The translations under genes were made by a program, and so were the position numbers. From NCBI GenBank assembly GCA_027886175.1, contig JAJNNQ010000002.1:2422001-2486000 (forward strand): 64,000 nucleotides of DNA. Reading direction: 5' to 3'. A model generated the notes under the pieces. The model was given only the letters and a program-made list of their open reading frames with translations. It did no database searches and was not told the DNA's origin. The first letter of the stretch is position 1. Each line of letters begins with the position of its first letter. Origin of the DNA: Phylloscopus collybita (lineage: Eukaryota; Chordata; Aves; Passeriformes; Phylloscopidae). Positions 57,757-64,000 of this stretch are shown here, piece by piece.

Positions 57757-60285
57757 AAGGGCCAAGTAAACCCAGCACCTCTCACAATAAGTGGCAGAAA
57801 ACATCACACGCAGGAACACCCCCCTCTGCAGCAGGCTCTGGTGGCTTGGAGCAGAAATCAACTGCTTGTTCCTTATTAAGCCTGGTCCTTAGGAGCATAA
57901 AAGCTCCTTACTCAGAAAAGACCATTTACTGCTAATTGCTCCTTTCAGCTTGTAAACATGGCTCTTTGCAATCCAAGGACAACTCATCTGAAGAGTCATC
58001 CTCTTCCAAGGGGGACACAGAAACCTGCCAGGCCTCTCAGAACAGGCTGGTTCCTCCAAGCCATACGTTGCATTCTGGCACAAACTGCTGAGGTGCAGCT
58101 CGAGGGCTGGCCATTACCTCCTCAAGTGTTTTGACAGGAATTTTGGGGAGGTGGAAAGGGGAGAAGAGAAATGAGAAATAACTGTCAGACCAGGGCGATT
58201 TACAAAGAGAAACTGGAGAATAAATCACTCATCTAAGGGTATTTGTTCACTGTTGATGAACGTGTTACAATTCCCTTCATGCTCTCCTTCCCCGTATTGC
58301 CCTGATCAAGTTATGCTTGACCTTCTTTGTCTTTTTCAACACGACATTGACTGTTTCTATTTTTATTGATCCATATAATCCCTTCATGGACTTGGTGACA
58401 TTAATATCCTCAGGGGGCTGTCTGGGTTCCAAGTCACTGAGCTGTTTTGCTTTCCCTTTCCCATCTGTGCACGGCAATGCCATTGCTCCTGACAATTAAT
58501 TCAATAATCCACTGGATTGAGGAATGCCTTTCCAAGAATCTTGTGTGAAGTGTCTTGTAAAAACATCAGGCTTGATTAGACTTTCAAACTGAGCATTCTG
58601 AGCTGACAGTGAGCTTTGTGGTTTAGCAAGTACAAACAAATCTCCTGATTCAATCTGCCCAATTTAGAGCTGAAGGACTGTTATGAAACGATGAAAGAAA
58701 CCAGAAAGATATCATGCCTTTTTTTTTTAATCCATAGGATTGGGAAGAGTGTTTAGTTTAAAAAGCTCACTGGTACAGGGCATAATTTAGTGATAAAGAG
58801 ACAGAGAGATCCAAGGTTGGGGTAAGTGTTGGGACATTGAGATTATTCAAACTTGGCACCATTTTCTGACCAATAGGAAATGCTGAAGAGAAGAACACAG
58901 CAGAAACACTTTCTCCTCTTGATTCAAGCACTTTTGGGTCATAGTTAAATACTGCCACAAAAATAGGGTTCAGAGCCCAGAGGATCCCTGGGGGTGGATG
59001 TCTGAATCTGACATGGCAAGGGGAGGCAGAGGAATATTCCCCTTGGATTGTTTACATTAAATATCCAAGAGGGAAAAAAAAAATCCCCTGACCTGAAGGT
59101 ATATGAAGGTTTCCACTTCAAGCTTTGCACAGTGCTTGGCTTGTAAGGTAATTGGAGCAACATCTGGGGCACAGCTGTGTGCTTGAACCATCCTGACTGC
59201 TCCCTGCTTTGCTTCAGTTCCTCAGAGAGCTCATTCCTTGTGTTGGGGCTCTCTCCTGATGCTCAGCTGAAAACAGCCTGACTTTACTCCTGGTGAAACC
59301 AATGCAAAAGGTGTCATTTTTCTGCCTAGTTTTATTTTGTGCTACTCTCACCACAGTGCTGAAACATCCTCTGCATAAAATCAACAGGAAAAGCAATGCC
59401 TGACTCTGACTTGGGCTGGAAAGGAGCTGTGATGCCTGGATCTGCTGCTGCACACACTGGTTTAGTATCTTCAGCTTCCTTTACTTCGCAGAATTTACCT
59501 CGAGCTGCTCCTGGGCAAAGGAGGACAGATTTAGCCTGTTTAAAGCTGCCTCTCTAAAAATAAACCGACTAAAGCACTCACCATGAGGGTCCTGCAGCTG
59601 CTGGGATTTCAAGGAAGAATTTGAAAGTTTGGCTCCACCTTCAGGGTCAAAAAGCCTCGTGCTGACACAATGGGAAACGCAATGGTGAGGGAGGATCCTG
59701 TGGCAGGGACAGGCAGGCAGTGTTCCCAAACACACACTGCTATTTTTAAAGGAGAGCTGCCTTATGAAACAGATGACTTGGTGCTGCAGTCTCAAACAGG
59801 AAGTGTGAATGTGTGTTCTGCTAGCTGGGCAAGCAGGAAGATTGCATTAATTATTACTTTTGAAATGGAGAGACAGTGGGTGCAGGACATCAGGCTGGAA
59901 AGGGTTGTTAGGAGAGAAGAGCAGCATCAAGACAGGAATATCCTCGATGAAAAACAAAACAATCCTTAAATCTCAGATTTTCCTGGCGATTCTATTTCCA
60001 TTACAAACTCTGAAAACCTGATCAAATAAGCTTTTTACTTCACCCTGGCTGGCACACTGTACAAAGCCATCAGTGACTCGGGAGTTATTACAGAAATTCT
60101 CTGATAACTCTGTGCTACCCACCCCTGTGGAAGAGGACATGAATTTCATGCCACACCACAATTCATACCCTGCACTATGAGTACCCAACTAGTTCACACT
60201 TCACATGTTTCTCCAGATTCTGTAACAAAACCACTGGAAAGAAACTTAAAGAAGAAAATTTTCAGAGCCCTCCAGTTTTACTTTT
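57757..60285. other. Gene-free unique sequence
   Basis: No transposon is recognised. The block 58270-58500 is listed separately as a weak conserved-sequence candidate. Confidence 0.5.
58270..58500. promoter_or_regulatory. Possible conserved block or exon remnant (weak)
   Basis: This unique segment stays open on the minus strand for about 72 codons (58495-58277), with a K-rich, non-low-complexity translation, and ends on the other side in TGACAATTAATTCAATAATC. No protein family is recognised, and clear splice sites are not seen. It may be conserved noncoding DNA or chance. Confidence 0.12.
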
Positions 60286-60472
60286 TTTAATTATTACTAT
60301 TAGTTTTATTTTTTAACTTTTTGATTTTTTAATTTTTTTTTAATTTTTTAATTTTTTAATTTTTTGATTTTTATTTTTAAATTTATTGTTGTTGTTATTA
60401 TTATTTCTTTTTATTGATATTTTTATTAATTTTATTTTTAAAATTTTTTATTTTTATTTTTATTTTTTTACC
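60286..60472. repeat. AT-rich, T-dominated low-complexity tract
   Basis: TTTTTAA, TTTTTGA and ATTATT units form almost 190 bp with very few G or C bases. The F/I-rich frame across it is an artefact. Confidence 0.85.
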
Positions 60473-60722
60473 CTGACTGGTTATGGAGAGAAACCTGAGC
60501 ACTTGGTGCAAGAAAAACAGAAATTCCGTATAAATGCACAGAGAAACTTGAAAATAAACATCTTCAACCCCCATCTTTTGGAAGACTTTTCATGATTTCT
60601 AAGAATTTAGCACTGGCAAGATCAATTTTAAAAATTATTTCTGATCTGGGCATTTACCAGAAACTGCCCAAGAAACAGAAAGTCTTAAAGCACAGGGCTG
60701 GTTTAGCTTGCTGTGCCCAGTA
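60473..60722. other. Gene-free spacer between two AT-rich tracts
   Basis: Nothing is recognised. Confidence 0.45.
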
Positions 60723-60768
60723 ACAATAATAATATTAATAATAATAATAATATTAATAATAATAATAG
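60723..60768. repeat. (AAT)n microsatellite
   Basis: AAT units are interrupted twice by ATTAAT. The arrangement AATAATAATATTAATAAT is partly self-complementary. Confidence 0.9.
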
Positions 60769-63700
60769 TTCTTGGGTAACTTTTCATTAGATCTTAATAA
60801 TTAGGGTCAAGGTTATCTTAGCCTAATTACTTGGCAATGGAGTAGGGGTTTTGTTGGGTTGGTTTGAGTTTTTATTTGTTTGTTATTTTTAAAGCCTTTT
60901 TAAAAGCCTTTTAAAGGCTCTCCAGCAATGAATGCAAAGCCTGATTTGTGATGCACAGTAGGAGAAGGAGAAAAAAAGAAACAATCTACCTTTTCTTTTT
61001 CTTTTTCTTTTTTATTTTTGAGTTGTTTCATTACCTGCTGGGTCCTCATTGTGATCAGTACTTCAGAGGTGTGATAGTTTCATCCAAGCAGAAGCCCTTG
61101 TTCCATATGGCATTTTCTGCAGCAGCAAGGATGCTTTGTGCTCCTTCACTTTTCACTTCCTCATATCAGTTCAGTTGCACCCTCATGGAGCTGCTACAAC
61201 TCAACAAACCAGATCCCTAAATCAACTGAGGTGGAAAAAAAAAAGCCAACACAGGTAAACCTTTTTTCTGCCTGTTTCTGCTCCTTCATGTGTCCAAAAT
61301 ATCACCTAAAAGCTCCTCAGGTGCACTGCTTTCAGGAGGCTGATGTAAATGGATTTTTTTGACCATAGACTTTAAATGCTTTGGGATTTTATCTGGAAAA
61401 TACTATTTGCTGCCATGGGTCAGGCTGATTTGGCAAAAACCCTTCAGCCTTATCATCAGCTCAGCCTTTAAAGGAAAAAAAAAACAATTAGAGACCATAA
61501 TTTCTTCTTCCACTAAGTGCCAAAAAATTCAAGTTTCATTCATCTTGTTAGAGAACTAAACAGCTGTTTCTTGGAATAAAGGAATTATGGTCCCCTCTCA
61601 ATCTGGCTCCTTGCATTTGCTGCCTGTATAAGGATATCCAAATGTGATCAGCCTGGATTTATTCAGGTAATGTCTCCTGGCTGAAGCAAGAGAGGGGGAA
61701 AAAATACCTGTTAATAATAGCTACGTGTTTAACTTCTATTTTAACCTACTGCTAGAGTAATGCTTGGCTTAAAGGTCAAAAGTTTATCAGTTAGATTTAT
61801 AAAAGTACTTCAGAGGGGAAGTTCTAATCAGTCATTGAATCTATGCTCCTCTCCAAACTGTTCCACGATTTTTCCATCACTGCTACCCAGCAGCACAAGG
61901 TAGTTTTTATTTCCTTCATTTATCAGTGCCTCTCTCTCCCCATAGATGAGATTTTGGCTGGTGAGATTGGTCGCCTCAGGGATTTGGAGCTACGAGACGC
62001 TATTTAAGCCAGATCCCAAGTAAAGAAAAATTACTCCCCATTTTGGGGGGGAGATTGGCAGTTTTTGTGATTTTCCTCCCCTGGTGTAGAGCTGTAGCAG
62101 ACAGCTCTAAAATGCCCACAGCAGGGAGCAGATGCTTCCCAAGGCAGAGGGAGCCAGGAGCTGAGGGTGATAAACCAGACAGCAGCACCAGGACCTCCCT
62201 GGCCCTGATCCTGCCCTGCAGCACCCCAAAGGGAGGCCAACCCAGGGAGGGCACTCAGCTTCAGCCAAAAGCCCAAAATCCTCAGGCAAGTTCCTGGCAA
62301 TGAGGCAAGTCCAAGGTTAAAGCAGGAAGTCAAGGCTGGATGGGGTCTGGATAATCCTGTCCCTGCCATGCTGGCCCCAGGGGGACAAGGCAGGTCCCAG
62401 GTCAAGCTGGGAGGTGTCTGAGTCCAGATCAGTGGTGTCCATGTCCAAACACAGCTAGGACTGGCAAAAGGCAGATATTCATCCAGCATAACTCAGGCCG
62501 AGGCTGGAGGACCAGGACTGGACACAAAGGCAGGTGGTGCCCACAGGAGTGGTTGGCAAAGCTCCTCAGTGCCCTCAGGACTCTGTTTCTGTCCTCTGGG
62601 TACAAAGGGAGCAGAAACAAGCTCAACACCTGCAGCTCCCTTCACATCTAACATCCATGTTTTCCTGGATCTGCCTTGGTTCATAGCCTAAAATGAAACT
62701 GTGCTTCAAAGAAAACCTTTCACCCCAGAAGCAGGGGATTTTTGCAAGCTGGAATACCAATTATTCATTTCTATTTCATTTCCATAGGAGGGATATACAC
62801 TGCTTTCACAGAAGGGAGTAACTGAATTAGACAATCCCTCCTAAGGATCTTTTAAGATCTGTCTGCTCTTGTGTGCAAGGCAGGCAGCAAATTGAGGTCA
62901 GTGAAATCCAACCTGATGCTGCTGAAATGCAGTAACCAAATAGGCAAACTAGGATTTGTATCCCTGAAAAGTGTAACACGTTATTTAGAAAGTGGCATGA
63001 AGCCTTAATGAATAGTTCGACTCCTCAGTCTTGGAAAATCCAGAATTTCTTATTGTGTACTTCATTTTTTCTGATGATTGCCATATTTTCTCCTGCTAAA
63101 CCTCAGGAATCCATGCATTTATCTCCTTCAGGCTGTGCTATGGTGACTCCCTCACAGTCTCCTGGACAGCAGCTATAGAGAACACGACTATTTGTGTCTG
63201 CAGGGCTCTGTCAATTCAGTGTTTCCCAAACCAAGCTATGTAAAATCCCAGGATAAATTCCTGTGTGCCATCCATCTCTTTCTACAATCTGCTCAAGAAG
63301 TTCCAGCAGCTCCATTCCCTGGTTTTCTTACTGAAAGATTCCAGCCCCTCAGTCTTGGAGGAGATCTCTCTTCCATTTTGAATTTCTCCCACACTTTCAC
63401 TCACCACCACAAAACAAAACAACTGAGCCAAAAAAGCAGCGTAGCCTTAAATACACTCTGAATCTGGGAAGGAGAAATGCCAGAGAATCTGTGGAATACT
63501 GCTGTTGCTCCTGATCCTATATGGAAAGCAATAACATATTTTTGCGATAGCTGACAGCAGATAGATTATGGATCTGTCTCCTGGGAAATATCCACATTCT
63601 GCCAAGGCTGAGATATTCAGTCTAGCCTCAACTAATTCTGGACATGGAAATAATATAGTTGTGTTAGTAGGATGTTCCACTCAGATTAATTAGCCTTTCC

Positions 63701-64000
63701 AGCTGACCCATCCCTGCTCCCATCGAGAGGGACGTGGCCTGGGACACGATGAGTTTCCATGACTGTCGTGCACAGCTTCCCACAGATAGGAGGGCTCACA
63801 ACCATGGCAGGCCCATGGGTAAAGCAAACCAGTCTCAGAAGTAAACTGTGCCAAATTACACAAGGATTAAATCCTGTGTTCTTGCTTCATTGCTAAAATC
63901 AACCTGATTTTATGGTGGTTGTTCCACTGGAGTAGCCCTGGTAGCAGCAGCCCATACCTGATAAAGTGAAGGTGTTTGTGTCCATGGAGATTCTTGTGCA
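60769..64000. other. Gene-free sequence to the window end
   Basis: A TTTTC-rich run lies at about 60991-61015. The segment at about 62090-62480 is richer in G and C than its surroundings and has repeated AAGTCCAAGG/AAGTCAAGG words, but it is poor in CpG, so it is not a CpG island. No gene is recognised. Confidence 0.5.

Noticed and set aside
62315..62375. Additional CR1 fragment (CAAGGCTGGATGGGGTCTGG, CCTGTCCCTGCCATG)
   Set aside because: The similarity to CR1 is short and discontinuous, with no terminal repeat; it could be chance or a very old remnant.
62090..62480. CpG island or promoter
   Set aside because: The segment is relatively GC-rich but has very few CpG dinucleotides.

Overview
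The window looks like a gene-free stretch of a bird nuclear genome, most likely a passerine. Three observations support this. First, there are at least 18 copies of CR1-type LINE 3' ends, many with the terminal ATTCTGTG-like repeat and the avian GGTTGGAA...GATCATC signature. Second, there are several solo LTRs. Third, a short element at 9606-9735 joins a tRNA-Ile-like head to a CR1-like tail, the architecture described for the passerine SINE TguSINE1. I found no exon set, CpG island, RNA gene, CRISPR array or any bacterial or phage signature. I read the window as an intergenic desert or a very long intron. The open reading frames are short, mutually overlapping on both strands, often inside repeats, and I recognise no protein family in them.

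Layout. 1-3597 is unique AT-rich sequence. 3598-10122 holds a cluster of CR1 fragments and the tRNA-headed SINE. 10123-16711 holds two CR1 copies each split by a solo LTR, one intact CR1 piece and a 225-bp G/T-only tract. 16712-21568 is mostly unique, with a perfect 22-bp palindrome and a second G/T-only tract. 21569-31148 is the repeat-rich core: a CR1 split by a 702-bp LTR, an LTR with an 11-bp minisatellite, CR1 pieces, a probable LTR, a 647-bp LTR, and an inverted second copy of the 702-bp LTR family. 31149-39729 is mostly unique and holds the best candidates for conserved regulatory sequence. 39730-42793 has a second copy of the LTR found at 16131, plus two CR1 copies, one of them the longest in the window. 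42794-64000 is mostly unique, with scattered CR1 pieces, a 40-nt poly(A), an A/C-only tract, AT-rich microsatellites and one weak exon-like segment.

The features do not form a gene pathway; they record repeat history. CR1 copies were present first, and three were later hit by LTR elements that have since collapsed to solo LTRs. The nesting gives a relative order of events. I saw no convincing undescribed biological system. The most unusual items are the three LTR-in-CR1 nestings, the recurrent strand-asymmetric G/T-only tracts, a fold-back (template-switch) mutation inside a CR1 copy, and a few CpG-retaining AT-rich blocks that could be conserved noncoding elements. All identifications come from reading the sequence; no alignment or database search was run.
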